NCBI GenBank assembly: GCA_002339135.1
Contig: DDJR01000113.1
Span: forward strand, 1 to 40,749
DNA: 40,749 nucleotides
DNA from: Flavobacteriales bacterium UBA2619
GTDB lineage: Bacteria > Bacteroidota > Bacteroidia > Flavobacteriales_D > Sanyastnellaceae
Direction: 5' to 3'
Shown: positions 23,872 to 33,286 of the stretch, in pieces
Numbering within the stretch: the stretch's first letter is position 1
Layout of the letters: every line of letters begins with the position of its first letter
Notes under the pieces: generated by a model
The model's database searches: none
The model's input: the letters and a program-made list of their open reading frames with translations, nothing else
Told to the model about the DNA's origin: nothing
Translations under genes and position numbers: made by a program

Positions 23872-25085
23872 GAATCTGCAGAACAATCCTATGCGCAGCG
23901 GTGTTTTTTTGCGCAAACACTTTCACGGCTCAAAGCCAAGTCTATTCACCTCCCCCATTCCTATTTACGGGTATGGATGGAATTCTGATTTCAGACGACA
24001 ACATGGAAATCCCTATTTGGGGATATGGAAAGACCTCCGACGGCTTTATTACTGCACCAGGACCATTCCTACAATATGAAACAAATGATGAAGTCAATCT
24101 TGTTTTCACCAACAACAGTCCTGAATCTCACACTATTCATTTACATGGGCTGGATGTAGATCAAGCAAATGATGGAGTTCCCACAACTTCATTTATCGTT
24201 GTACAGGATGAAATAGGAGCATATTCATTTACCGCATCAAAACCAGGAACCTTCTTGTATCACTGCCACGTAACAACAACACTCCATCTTACAATGGGGA
24301 TGTATGGCATGATTCTCGTTCGACATCCTGGAGGAGTTTTGTATGAAGGAGGTCCTTCTTATTATGCTGATGCACCCTTGCTGTTCAGCGATTTAGAAAT
24401 CGCAACAAACCTAAACCCTGTACAATCATACCCTTTCCATGACATCAGGCCCGATTACTTCATGGTGAATGGGCGGTCAGGGAGTCAATTGGAAACCGGG
24501 AGCATTGGAAACCCTGGTGAACCAGGAACAATCATATCTTGTCCAGATGGTGAATCAATCGCTCTAAGACTTGGATCCATGGCCTATACACTCACAAAAA
24601 TAATCTTGCCTTCAGAACTTGAAGCGATGTGCTACATGTCAGACGGAAGACCCGTCCCTGCCCCCTTCAGTGTCGATACACTGGACATCTATCCAGGGGA
24701 AAGATTTACACTCCTTATTTCACCAGAATCTGAATATGATGGCTCTGTCGAAGTCCAGTCTTGGGATATGGTAAACCGTGAGTATGTTCATTCAAACTTC
24801 GTGCGAATTCGAGATGCTTCGCTCAACATTGAGTCACTTGAAAGTCAACAACCTCTCTCTCTGTCAATTCGCCCCAACCCATCCAATGGTTTTATAACTG
24901 TAGACACGTACGATGGAAACTCAATAGAAAGCTGGAGAGTCTATCATTCATCAGGGAAAATGGTCCTCGAAGGTGAAACATACTTACAGCCAATTAGAAT
25001 TGATGTTTCCTCATTAGATTCAGGCTCATACATCCTAGAAAGCAGCGATGGCAAAAGGCAATACCAAGGAAGATTTATTCGATAA
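23868..25085 (+). CDS. Cupredoxin-fold multicopper-oxidase-like protein with T9SS sorting domain (partner B)
   Basis: 405 residues with a signal peptide (about 1-23). Domain 1 (about 28-153) carries SHTIHLHGLDVD with H88, H91 and H93, and FLYHCHVTTTLHLTMGMYGM with H132, Cys133, H134, H140 and M143/M145: a complete type 1 copper set plus two HxH motifs. Domain 2 (about 190-315) has the oxidase pattern (FMVNGRSGSQLE, VDTLDIYPGERFTLLI) but its copper histidines are gone. Residues about 330-405 form a T9SS sorting domain (IRPNPSNGFITV, LDSGSYILESSDGKRQ), so the protein is likely secreted or surface-attached. Its start overlaps the stop of partner A. Together the two proteins hold four HxH motifs, the number needed for one trinuclear copper cluster. 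Substrate (metal ion or phenol) unknown. Confidence 0.85.
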   Translation: MRICRTILCAAVFFCANTFTAQSQVYSPPPFLFTGMDGILISDDNMEIPIWGYGKTSDGFITAPGPFLQYETNDEVNLVFTNNSPESHTIHLHGLDVDQANDGVPTTSFIVVQDEIGAYSFTASKPGTFLYHCHVTTTLHLTMGMYGMILVRHPGGVLYEGGPSYYADAPLLFSDLEIATNLNPVQSYPFHDIRPDYFMVNGRSGSQLETGSIGNPGEPGTIISCPDGESIALRLGSMAYTLTKIILPSELEAMCYMSDGRPVPAPFSVDTLDIYPGERFTLLISPESEYDGSVEVQSWDMVNREYVHSNFVRIRDASLNIESLESQQPLSLSIRPNPSNGFITVDTYDGNSIESWRVYHSSGKMVLEGETYLQPIRIDVSSLDSGSYILESSDGKRQYQGRFIR

Positions 25086-25132
25086 ACTGAATCTTTGCCA
25101 TGGAGAAATTAGAGGCTGTTTGCAATTAAATT

Positions 25133-25164
25133 AGTCAAAAGAACTTCAGATCATTTCTTTGACT
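25133..25164. terminator. Hairpin between convergent genes
   Basis: AGTCAAA plus GAA (25133-25143, one bulged A) pairs with TTCTTTGACT (25155-25164). The hairpin lies exactly between the convergent stops of partner B and the TonB-C gene, and touches the latter's stop codon. There is no long U-run, so a bidirectional terminator is likely but not proven. Confidence 0.5.
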
Positions 25165-25619
25165 TAGTCCAATATGAATTTAACCGGGACAACCATCTCT
25201 ACACGAACTGCTTCACCGTTCTCAGTTCCAGGACGAAAAGCAGGAAGGTCTGATATAGCTCGAACCGCTTCTGCTTCAAGATCAGCAATAGCCTCATCGG
25301 AACCTTCGAGGTCGACGTTAAAAGAACGAAGGACTTGAGCTTGTGAAACAGTTCCATCAAGCTCTACAACGAAAACGATGTAAACAGAGCCAGTAATGTT
25401 CAATTCAAGCGCAGAAGTTGGGTACTTGAGCTTGCTGTCCAGGTACTGTACGATAGCAACCGATGAACATTGATATGCATCGGACGCATTGGCATCAACA
25501 CACTCGCCAAAAGCAGGCATGACTTCACAACGGCGAACTGGTTGACTGACGACATCATCGGTTTGAGCGATAGAACCAAAAGAGATGAATACAACAGTGA
25601 GGGCGAATAAATACTTCAT
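25164..25619 (-). CDS. Secreted TonB C-terminal-domain protein
   Basis: 151 residues with a signal peptide (about 1-18, ending SIAQ). From about residue 55 it follows the TonB_C pattern: VQYLDSKLKYPTSALELNITGSVYIVFVV, DGTVSQAQVLRSF, and AEAVRAISDLPAFRPGTENGEAVRVEMVVPVKF. It has no N-terminal membrane anchor and no proline-rich spacer, so it cannot be a classical energy-coupling TonB. Three cysteines sit in the region of residues 31-51 (C31, C40, C51). Such stand-alone domains are frequent in Bacteroidota, and their job is not established. It follows the ResB-CcsA gene by 9 bases and is the last gene of that operon, which suggests, without proof, a link to cytochrome maturation or the cell envelope. 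Confidence 0.8.
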   Translation of the reverse strand: MKYLFALTVVFISFGSIAQTDDVVSQPVRRCEVMPAFGECVDANASDAYQCSSVAIVQYLDSKLKYPTSALELNITGSVYIVFVVELDGTVSQAQVLRSFNVDLEGSDEAIADLEAEAVRAISDLPAFRPGTENGEAVRVEMVVPVKFILD

Positions 25620-25628
25620 GAGAGCAAG

Positions 25629-28600
25629 TTAAGAAATTTTATGCTTGGTTTTTTGACGGTAAGCAATAAGACTCACAATGAAAGCTGCAGCGACAGCATA
25701 ATAAACCCAATTTGGAATGGGAACTGGGTCTCCTGCTGCATATGAATGGAGTCCACTGAGGTAATAATTCACTCCGAAATAAGTCATGATGACAGATGAA
25801 AGCCCAAAAAGTGTCGCGAAATTGTATGAAAAAGTGGACTTGAGACCTGGAATAAGACGCATGTGTAAAATAAAAGCGTACACAAGTATTGAGACGAGCG
25901 CCCACGTTTCCTTGGCATCCCATCCCCAATATCTGCCCCAAGATTCATTGGCCCAAACACCGCCCAAGTACGTTCCCACACTGAGCAACACAATGCCACC
26001 CGTCAATGTCATTTCGCTGATGTAGGTCATTTCCTTGATTATTTTTATAATCGTTGATTTGTTCTTTGGAGTCAAAACCACATACATCAACAAATTCAGA
26101 AACCCAATAATAGCTCCAAGCATCAGAAAACCGTATGAACCTGCGATTAGAGAAACGTGAATCGTGAGCCAATAAGATTTAAGAACGGGGACCAAAGGTG
26201 TAATCTCAGGGTCGAGATAACTCAACATAGCAATGAGTAGTACAGCGCCACCAAGAATCATTGTCGCAGCCATCGCACCCAATGATTTTCGAGTAAAAAT
26301 CAGACCTGCGAGAACTGAAGTCCAGGCAATATAAATCATGGATTCATATCCATTACTCCATGGAGCTCGTCCAGTGATATACCATCTTGCACCCAGACCT
26401 GAGGTATGAAAAAAGAAACCAATCGCTACAAGAATAACCAACACTGCCCTGAATTTTTTTGCATGACCTTCAGGGGAAAACACGGAGTAAAATAAAAGAC
26501 CCAGAAACAACATTCCAAGCAGCAAATAATAAAGTGCTAGTCGATTAAACACCTTGGAATTATTCAGCGCTATTTCAGTGGTGATTCTTGAGTTAGAAGG
26601 AATAACTGCTGCACCCTGAACTGACTGATATTGCTTGAGTTCAAAGACAATCTGATTGCAAAGTTGATAAATTTTATTTCCAGTATTGGCATCCCCACTT
26701 TCAGAGGACTGAACTGCATCAAATAGCGCTCTTCTATAGGTGCTGAAGAATGCCTCAGCCACGGGGGACGTGAGTTCGTCTGAATTCTCTTTGCTAAATC
26801 TCTCGCCTACCCATGTGTTGTTTTCATCTCCCTCAATGGGAATAATCTTAAAAAACGAACCCGAGAAAATCATCCCAACAATGTTTACTCTTTCATCAAC
26901 TTTAATAAGTTGTTTGTCATATGTCCCTCGTTCAACGGGGCTTTTAGCAGTTACATTACGTATTTCAGCACTCAGTTTATACGAACCATCTTCAAAGAAA
27001 AAATCTTTATAGCTGGCTAAATTCTCAGATGAGACACCGATTATATCGGCAATTCCCTGGTGTTTTCCAAAACGCACAATGGGGGCTGAATACCAATTTT
27101 GGGCATCCGCATACATAGACAAAATCGCTGTACTTGCAGACACACCATTGTACTCTGACTTCCCGGTCACCTTGCGTAACAACTCATTGGAAAGAGTTTG
27201 CATGGGCTTCATACGTCCTTTGAAGTCTTGAACAATCACAGTATTAAACAATTCAGCATGATCCTTGTCAACATAAAACAACTCAGTCAGTGTGGGCTTG
27301 ATGGATTGTTGGGCGACAATAGGTTGAGAGACACAAGCTGAAATGCTCATGAAGGCTAGAAACACAAACCTCTTGTCTTGAAGTTTTTTTAATTTCTGTG
27401 AAAGTTGATAAAATCTGGTCTTTTTACTGAAAAACACCATCACAAGACCAAGTGTGAAAAAAGCATAGCTGAAATAGGTAATCATGGTGCCCCAGTAGTC
27501 GTGATTAACACTGAGATATGTCCCTAGTTCATCTGGGTCGAAGGAAGATTGAAAGAACCTAAACCCAGCGTGGTCTAAAACATGATTCATAAAGATTCTG
27601 TGATCTTCTCTAACTTGATTTCTTTCATCAATTAACGTTACTTCACTTGCATAAGATTCAGGGCTGTCTGTCCCAGGATATCTGTCCATAATGAATTCAT
27701 TGAGATAGATACTGAAAGGAAGTTGAATTCTTTTGGATCCATAACTAACCGAAAAGTCCATCCCTTCAACAGGAAACATTTCTGCGTGACCTTCACCACC
27801 GTTGCGACCGAAAACGTATCTGTCGAACTCCTCACCGTCGATGGTTACTTTCAATGAAACCCCAATTGTAGAACTGTTTTCTAGCTTGCGACCAGTACTT
27901 TTCATCTTCAGCTCTCCTGATGGAAGGAAGTCACCGAACACAAAACCCTTTTCACCATTGTCATACAAGGAACGAAGCTTGAGTGGATAAATCTTGCTAG
28001 CCAAGAGAGCTGACTGTGTTTGGGTTAACATCACCATCTCAGACAGAGCTGAACGTGATTTCATGAACAGTTCACCTTCAGAAAAATAAAGAGTAACATC
28101 TGCAGGAGAATCCGTAAAATCAACTGATGATGAGTCTTCTAAAGATTTACTGAAGTCGAAATTAAGTCCAAACAACGTCCTTCTCTCCCCTTCTGCGATA
28201 TAGAATTCTTGTCTAGATCCGCTTCCACCATAAACAACTTTAAGAATGGGTTGACCCGTAGAGGATTGTGCAAGGAAGTTGGTCGGGTTGGGCAAGATAT
28301 CGTTCACCTCAACTGTAACAGAGCGTCCTGCAACATTGAACTTCTCATGAAAAGAATTGCTCCCTATGGAAGAAAATAAAACGGGTTCACTAAATTCATA
28401 AACATTCCCATTGGAAGTCGCTTGGAAATTTAAATAAGTGTCGCGTGAAAGTATCGTATTTGATGACTCACCTTCTCGGATATGCATCGTCCCTTCATAA
28501 CTAAAATACCTTGTAATCCCAGCTCCTACAAGGATCATTACCATCGATAGATGAAAAATAACCAAAGCCCATCTCTTTTGAGAAATCATTTTATATTTCA

Positions 28601-28784
28601 CGACATTCACAACCAAAGTGATGGAGAAGAGTGTCAACAAAACTTCAAACCACAAGGCTTTGTAGACAAGCTTCATTGCAGAACTGGTACCGAAATCATT
28701 TTCTATGAATGTCGCTACGCCAATAGCAACAGCAAATACAAGAATATATATTCCTGCAAAAGAAGTAGAAAAAAGTCTTTTCAA
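25629..28784 (-). CDS. Fused ResB-CcsA cytochrome c biogenesis protein (system II)
   Basis: 1051 residues. The N-terminal ResB/CcsB part has four membrane helices (about 10-28, 45-62, 72-90 and 430-450) with a periplasmic domain between the last two (IHIREGES-like region onward). A second periplasmic stretch (about 490-745) precedes the CcsA part, with about eight helices. The haem-handling WWD motif WANESWGRYWGWDAKETWAL lies near residues 945-965. The complex carries haem to the periplasm and ligates it to CXXCH apocytochromes. Fusion of the two subunits is common in Bacteroidota. It begins 6 bases after the NrfJ-like lipoprotein gene and is followed 9 bases later by the TonB-C gene. No cytochrome gene is visible next to it. 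Confidence 0.95.
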   Translation of the reverse strand: MKRLFSTSFAGIYILVFAVAIGVATFIENDFGTSSAMKLVYKALWFEVLLTLFSITLVVNVVKYKMISQKRWALVIFHLSMVMILVGAGITRYFSYEGTMHIREGESSNTILSRDTYLNFQATSNGNVYEFSEPVLFSSIGSNSFHEKFNVAGRSVTVEVNDILPNPTNFLAQSSTGQPILKVVYGGSGSRQEFYIAEGERRTLFGLNFDFSKSLEDSSSVDFTDSPADVTLYFSEGELFMKSRSALSEMVMLTQTQSALLASKIYPLKLRSLYDNGEKGFVFGDFLPSGELKMKSTGRKLENSSTIGVSLKVTIDGEEFDRYVFGRNGGEGHAEMFPVEGMDFSVSYGSKRIQLPFSIYLNEFIMDRYPGTDSPESYASEVTLIDERNQVREDHRIFMNHVLDHAGFRFFQSSFDPDELGTYLSVNHDYWGTMITYFSYAFFTLGLVMVFFSKKTRFYQLSQKLKKLQDKRFVFLAFMSISACVSQPIVAQQSIKPTLTELFYVDKDHAELFNTVIVQDFKGRMKPMQTLSNELLRKVTGKSEYNGVSASTAILSMYADAQNWYSAPIVRFGKHQGIADIIGVSSENLASYKDFFFEDGSYKLSAEIRNVTAKSPVERGTYDKQLIKVDERVNIVGMIFSGSFFKIIPIEGDENNTWVGERFSKENSDELTSPVAEAFFSTYRRALFDAVQSSESGDANTGNKIYQLCNQIVFELKQYQSVQGAAVIPSNSRITTEIALNNSKVFNRLALYYLLLGMLFLGLLFYSVFSPEGHAKKFRAVLVILVAIGFFFHTSGLGARWYITGRAPWSNGYESMIYIAWTSVLAGLIFTRKSLGAMAATMILGGAVLLIAMLSYLDPEITPLVPVLKSYWLTIHVSLIAGSYGFLMLGAIIGFLNLLMYVVLTPKNKSTIIKIIKEMTYISEMTLTGGIVLLSVGTYLGGVWANESWGRYWGWDAKETWALVSILVYAFILHMRLIPGLKSTFSYNFATLFGLSSVIMTYFGVNYYLSGLHSYAAGDPVPIPNWVYYAVAAAFIVSLIAYRQKTKHKIS

Positions 28785-28790
28785 TTTGTT

Positions 28791-29516
28791 TTATTTAATG
28801 GTTACCGCATCTTCCATAAGTAGATCATACTTATAGCCCGCACCGAAATCTTTATTGGTCGTGATTAAACCTTCAAAAGTGACAGTCTGACCCACGGATA
28901 CAGTAGCCTTCGTAGTAATCACGAAATCATAATCATCAGCAGAACCATCAACCAAGTGAATCCAGTTTCTGTCCATGATTCCATCATTTACTTTGACAAC
29001 TTGACCGAAGACCTTGACCGATTTACCTGTAAAAGCAACCTGATTGGAAACCAGATCAGCAATTGCAACAACAGATAACTCAGTCCGTGATATCTCATTT
29101 AAGCGATCAACAAATGAGACCAAATATATCTCATCAAATATTCTATTAAACTCCTTGCTCTCAAAGTCTGTTTTAAACAAACGTCCTCTGTAGACATAGT
29201 CCTCTCCCTCAATAAAATCATTCTTTAAAGTCGCAATCCAGTAAGGTTCTCCTACACTCAAACCGTCACCTTCTCCTTCCACCTTCAAATAAGAATACTT
29301 CGAAGTTTGAAGAACTTCGATCACCCTCACCTTGAACGATTCAGTCTTTGAAGATTCGTCGTTGGAAAATGAAGGAGGGATTGCGCTTGTGAAAATTCCA
29401 GTTTGGGAAGTGTCACTTCCTTTTGCTTCTATGACTTTTCCATCACCGTCACAACTACACAAAAACAAAACGCTGATTGCTAGTAAATTAACAAACACAA
29501 GAGATGACTTTATCAT
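28791..29516 (-). CDS. NrfJ-like, OB-fold lipoprotein
   Basis: 241 residues. A lipoprotein signal peptide with lipobox LCSC places the modified Cys near residue 22. The first domain (about 48-130) contains RVIEVLQTSKYSYLKVEGEG, YWIATLKNDF and FNRIFDEIYLVSFV, the pattern of small proteins encoded with multihaem cytochrome/Nrf clusters (NrfJ-related). The second domain (about 140-240) has GKSVKVFGQVVKVND, NWIHLVDGS and DFGAGYKYDLLMEDAV, an OB-fold of the tRNA_anti-like type. It is probably tethered in the periplasm. Being 6 bases upstream of the ResB-CcsA gene, it likely assists cytochrome c maturation or function. The family link is from memory of the motif; biochemical role is unknown. Confidence 0.78.
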   Translation of the reverse strand: MIKSSLVFVNLLAISVLFLCSCDGDGKVIEAKGSDTSQTGIFTSAIPPSFSNDESSKTESFKVRVIEVLQTSKYSYLKVEGEGDGLSVGEPYWIATLKNDFIEGEDYVYRGRLFKTDFESKEFNRIFDEIYLVSFVDRLNEISRTELSVVAIADLVSNQVAFTGKSVKVFGQVVKVNDGIMDRNWIHLVDGSADDYDFVITTKATVSVGQTVTFEGLITTNKDFGAGYKYDLLMEDAVTIK

Positions 29517-29729
29517 TTTTTAGAGCGCTGGATGATTTTGAATGTAAATCTATGAAACAGTAGGCCACTTCTTGAGGAAAAATTACACAAAGCACTTGGC
29601 ATTAAACCATCTTTAACATAATCTTTAGAATTGCACCTTACACAGGGGTTATTTAGGGAAAGAATCACAAAACAACCTCTACGTAAAGATCAATAAACAC
29701 CTTGAAGTCACAACACAAATCTCCCTTTC
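29517..29729. other. Longest intergenic stretch
   Basis: 213 bases between the lipoprotein operon start and the dehydrogenase stop. It should hold the promoter of the cytochrome operon; the best -7 match on the minus strand is TAGATTTA near 29545-29552 (one mismatch). No open frame of note, tRNA or strong hairpin seen. Confidence 0.4.
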
Positions 29730-30860
29730 TTAATCTATATGCAATTCGTAATTGACGCCTCGATCAGCAAGTCCATCAAGGATAAACTGAACACATTTGT
29801 GGTTCTTTCCAATAAATTCTGGGACGACAATGCCTTTCTCATTGTACAATCCTTTGGCGAGCATGCGAATGGCCATCGTGGCCGTATAACCTGTCGTTCT
29901 AGCCATGCTGTGAACCTTCGTCTCTGGACAATACTCATCAAACAAAGTATACGTATGTCTCACCTTCTTACCATCAAGTTGGCCTGCAACTTCAATTCGC
30001 ATGATTGTGTAATCAACTTCTCCAGGTTTCAATTCCCATTGAGGAAAAAGCAGCTTTGCAGTAAGATCAATGGGACGAATTGCTACGCCATTCACTTCTG
30101 TGGGTTCTGAACTGAAAAAACCAGCCTCTCGCATAATCTCCATTAACTTGATATGACCAGGATAACGAAGCGTTTTCTCTTTAATGTTTGGAATGTGAGG
30201 CATCGTCTTGGAAAGGGATCTTATTCCATCGCTGTTAAACGTCTCAAGTGTACCGACCTTATCGAAATGAAGCAATTCAGGCTCAGACAAAGCAGGCTTT
30301 GTGACAAGCTTACCATGTTCAATGTAACGCGCAGGACGTGTATATTCTTCAATAACATCGATCGGAGAAAACACTGCTTTGTATTCGTAAGGAAGTTCTC
30401 TTACCTTAGGAAGGCCACCTACATAAATTAAAATAGAGTCGGTTTTATCTAAGATGGAATCAACATAACCTGGAAGAATGTTGCTCATGCCAGGAGCTAC
30501 TCCGCAATCAACAATTGCTGTAACTCCGTGGTCTTTTGCAAGACCATCTAGCTTTAAAGCATCTTCAGGAAAAAAGGAGATGTCCACCACATTTTTTCTA
30601 GCCCGTAAAATACGTTCTGTCGTTCTGTAGCCCATAAATCCTGGAACTGCATTTAAGACCAAATCATGATCTTTCAGCACCTCCATAAGATCAGACTCAT
30701 TGTCTAAATCCATTTCTAATGTAGAAATGTTGTGGGTTTTAAATTTATCTAAATTCTTTCGACTGATATCCGCTACTGTAACCTCAAACTCTGCTCCTTT
30801 TGCAAGATCTAAAGCCATGGGTGCACCTACAAGGCCCGCACCTAATACTATTACTTTCAT
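29730..30860 (-). CDS. Saccharopine dehydrogenase family oxidoreductase
   Basis: 376 residues. The N-terminal Rossmann fold has VIVLGAGLVGAPMALDLAKG (residues 3-22) and an acidic residue after strand 2 (TVADIS), which suggests NAD preference. VVDISFFPEDALKLDGLAKD and AIVDCGVAPGMSNILPGY (about 115-132) match the saccharopine dehydrogenase / lysine 6-dehydrogenase group, and the C-terminal half has the family's mixed alpha-beta domain. Likely role: lysine degradation or reductive use of lysine-glutarate adducts, but carboxynorspermidine-type enzymes share the fold. It lies 32 bases downstream of the penicillin-acylase family gene on the same strand. No partner lysine-ketoglutarate reductase is nearby. 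Confidence 0.85.
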   Translation of the reverse strand: MKVIVLGAGLVGAPMALDLAKGAEFEVTVADISRKNLDKFKTHNISTLEMDLDNESDLMEVLKDHDLVLNAVPGFMGYRTTERILRARKNVVDISFFPEDALKLDGLAKDHGVTAIVDCGVAPGMSNILPGYVDSILDKTDSILIYVGGLPKVRELPYEYKAVFSPIDVIEEYTRPARYIEHGKLVTKPALSEPELLHFDKVGTLETFNSDGIRSLSKTMPHIPNIKEKTLRYPGHIKLMEIMREAGFFSSEPTEVNGVAIRPIDLTAKLLFPQWELKPGEVDYTIMRIEVAGQLDGKKVRHTYTLFDEYCPETKVHSMARTTGYTATMAIRMLAKGLYNEKGIVVPEFIGKNHKCVQFILDGLADRGVNYELHID

Positions 30861-30892
30861 ATATACAAGATTATAAAATGTATGCTGTTAAT

Positions 30893-33250
30893 TTATTTAA
30901 CTCTAACAAACGACTCACCTATTTTAACGCTTTCTATCTCCGATTGATCCATTCTCTGCTTGCGAAACTGACCGGAGTGATACATGCCCGCTTGGTTATC
31001 GTAGTAAGGGCTGAACACATTCCCGGACTGCCCTGTAGGAAGGATGCTTTCTGAGGCGTTTACATCTGAGAAATCCAAAGAAACCCTCATAGCTGGACCA
31101 GAGAAAACTTCAAAATCAACGGTGTCGGTCAATTTAAATTCGTATTTACAGAGCGCATCTTTTGAGGATGGAACTTCGAACCTACCAACATTAAACAAGT
31201 CTTCTAAAACCGGGACTTTGCCCATCGCGTGTTTGTGTGTGATGTGGTGGATTTTTCCATATTGCCATGCAGATGGATTTGCACCTCTATCTTCAACAAT
31301 CTCATCTATCGCAATCTGAAAAGATCTGCGAACCATCTGCTGTGCAGTTTCTATGACTTCCGTATCATGATCATCCCACCATGGTGAATCACTGTTCTGT
31401 AAGATCAACGGAAATGTATTCTCACATACGATGGTCCCTCTGAATGTGAGGTAATTATCTGCACCCAATTCATCTGTAACAACAGCCTTTATAAGTGCGT
31501 GCATCCATCTGTAATAAATCGTCGGCTCCACCTCATTGATCTCATGTGTACCCCTCCAATCTTCCATTTTATGGAAATGCTTTGCATAAATGCCTTCAAA
31601 ATTGTTTTCCGCAGCATATTCGCACAACATCCTACAGTTGCTCTCATAAACAGGAGAATGCGTGTTCATTTGTAAGGCCTGAGAATCTTCTAAAGTCCAA
31701 TCATCTTTGTCGCTCGAAAGGGCTCGGACAATCGTTTCAGCTCGTGTATTCCCTCCATAATAATAACCAGGATAATGGATACCATCGACATCCTCTGGCG
31801 AGTTGTTGGTGGAAAAAACATAGCCACTTTCAGGATTGATCGTTTGAGGGTTTTTGGAGAAATCATACCATCCTTGGATTGTGTTTTCAGCAAGCGAGCC
31901 ATCTTGTATTGATTTAGAGTCAGCTGTAGCAGATCTGATCGGCAATTTTGCAGCAGCCCACCAAGCTATATTTCCCTCTTGATCTCCATACAATATGTTC
32001 AATCCCGGCGAATGAATTAAAGATGCCGAATGCTTAACATCTTCCATGCTTTTCGATCTAGAAAGACCATAGAAAGCTTCCTGAATCAAGTTCTCAGGAT
32101 ACTTCATATACGCCCACCACATCGACACACTGTCAGCGATCAATGGCCCATGCAACGTGCTTCTCACCTCAAATTCAACATCTTCCCCATTCGCAACATG
32201 AATCACTTCCTTAGAGATCTCCAAATCCAGCATCTTCCCATCATACAGATACTGATTTCCTTGCAGGGTCTCTTTGTAAAGATCCACATCATCGTTCACA
32301 AACATGGTAATACCCCAAGCCCTTTTTCTAGTATGTCCCAATGGAGGAAATGGAACACCAGCAATGTGGTTTCCATAATATTCTAACTCAGGCGTCGATA
32401 TATGTGCCTCATACCAAACGGATGGTGATGAATACTTCATATGGGTATCGTTGGACAAGATCACTTCTCCTGATTGGGTTTTTGAGCCTGATATGACCCA
32501 AGCATTGGAACCGATAAATTGGGAGACAGGCAAATTTGTGTCCAAACGATTTGCCATATCTGAGAAAGCCGTAAGATCGGCAGACGCGTTTTGTGTGGGA
32601 GTTTTTGTAAATCCTTTCACACCCATTGCAACATCAGTCAAATAAGTCGAATCTAAATTGGTTTTCATCCAATCTACAATCGGTTCGGTTTTAATGTGTA
32701 TGGCAAAACTGTAGGCCATAAAACCAGCTGTTTTGTAAATATCCAAAGTAGAAAACGCTTTGGGGGTGGCACCTAAAATTGTATATTCAATGGGGAAACT
32801 GCCTTCACCGATGAATTTATTTACACCAGCTAAATAAGCTAGAGCTGCAGACTTGATTTTTGTGGAAGATGTCTTTTCAAACTCAAAAGCATCCTTGCTG
32901 GCTGCCTTGCTCATCCCCAGTGTCCTCAAATACCTATCGTTCTCAATCATGTCTGGACCCAAAAGCTCCGCAAGCTCACCTCCACCAGCACGGCGGAGTA
33001 AATCCATCTGCCACAATCTTTCAGAAGCATGAACATAGCCAAGAGCATACATGGCATCTGCCTCAGAGTCAGCATAGATGTGAGGCACAGCCATATCATC
33101 GAAAACGATTCTTACATCAGTTTTGATGTCTGATGAAAATATCGTGAAGTTATAATCTGTCGAATAGGTCTGAACAAAGACATAAACAGATCCACCCACA
33201 ATCAGAAAAACACCGGCAATTATAGATAAAAATATCTTGGTTTTTTTCAT
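30893..33250 (-). CDS. Penicillin acylase family protein (Ntn hydrolase)
   Basis: 785 residues from ATG 33250. A longer frame adds 16 residues before the natural signal/anchor MKKTKIFLSIIAGVFLIVGG, so this start is preferred. The alpha-subunit region has DSEADAMYALGYVHASERLW and LLRRAGGGELAELLG. The spacer is followed by the autocatalytic site FIGSNAWVISGSKTQSGE with the nucleophile Ser at residue 248, which becomes the N-terminus of the beta subunit. Downstream are SNDTHMKYSSPSVWYEAHI and WGITMFVNDDVD. The family cleaves amide bonds of N-acyl compounds in the periplasm: beta-lactams, acyl-homoserine lactones (quorum quenching) or N-acyl amino acids. Its partner gene encodes a saccharopine-dehydrogenase-like enzyme, which leans toward N-acyl amino acid use, but that is inference. 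Confidence 0.92.
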   Translation of the reverse strand: MKKTKIFLSIIAGVFLIVGGSVYVFVQTYSTDYNFTIFSSDIKTDVRIVFDDMAVPHIYADSEADAMYALGYVHASERLWQMDLLRRAGGGELAELLGPDMIENDRYLRTLGMSKAASKDAFEFEKTSSTKIKSAALAYLAGVNKFIGEGSFPIEYTILGATPKAFSTLDIYKTAGFMAYSFAIHIKTEPIVDWMKTNLDSTYLTDVAMGVKGFTKTPTQNASADLTAFSDMANRLDTNLPVSQFIGSNAWVISGSKTQSGEVILSNDTHMKYSSPSVWYEAHISTPELEYYGNHIAGVPFPPLGHTRKRAWGITMFVNDDVDLYKETLQGNQYLYDGKMLDLEISKEVIHVANGEDVEFEVRSTLHGPLIADSVSMWWAYMKYPENLIQEAFYGLSRSKSMEDVKHSASLIHSPGLNILYGDQEGNIAWWAAAKLPIRSATADSKSIQDGSLAENTIQGWYDFSKNPQTINPESGYVFSTNNSPEDVDGIHYPGYYYGGNTRAETIVRALSSDKDDWTLEDSQALQMNTHSPVYESNCRMLCEYAAENNFEGIYAKHFHKMEDWRGTHEINEVEPTIYYRWMHALIKAVVTDELGADNYLTFRGTIVCENTFPLILQNSDSPWWDDHDTEVIETAQQMVRRSFQIAIDEIVEDRGANPSAWQYGKIHHITHKHAMGKVPVLEDLFNVGRFEVPSSKDALCKYEFKLTDTVDFEVFSGPAMRVSLDFSDVNASESILPTGQSGNVFSPYYDNQAGMYHSGQFRKQRMDQSEIESVKIGESFVRVK

Positions 33251-33286
33251 GTTGTAAACATAGCAAATCATGCACAAGCAACTCGA

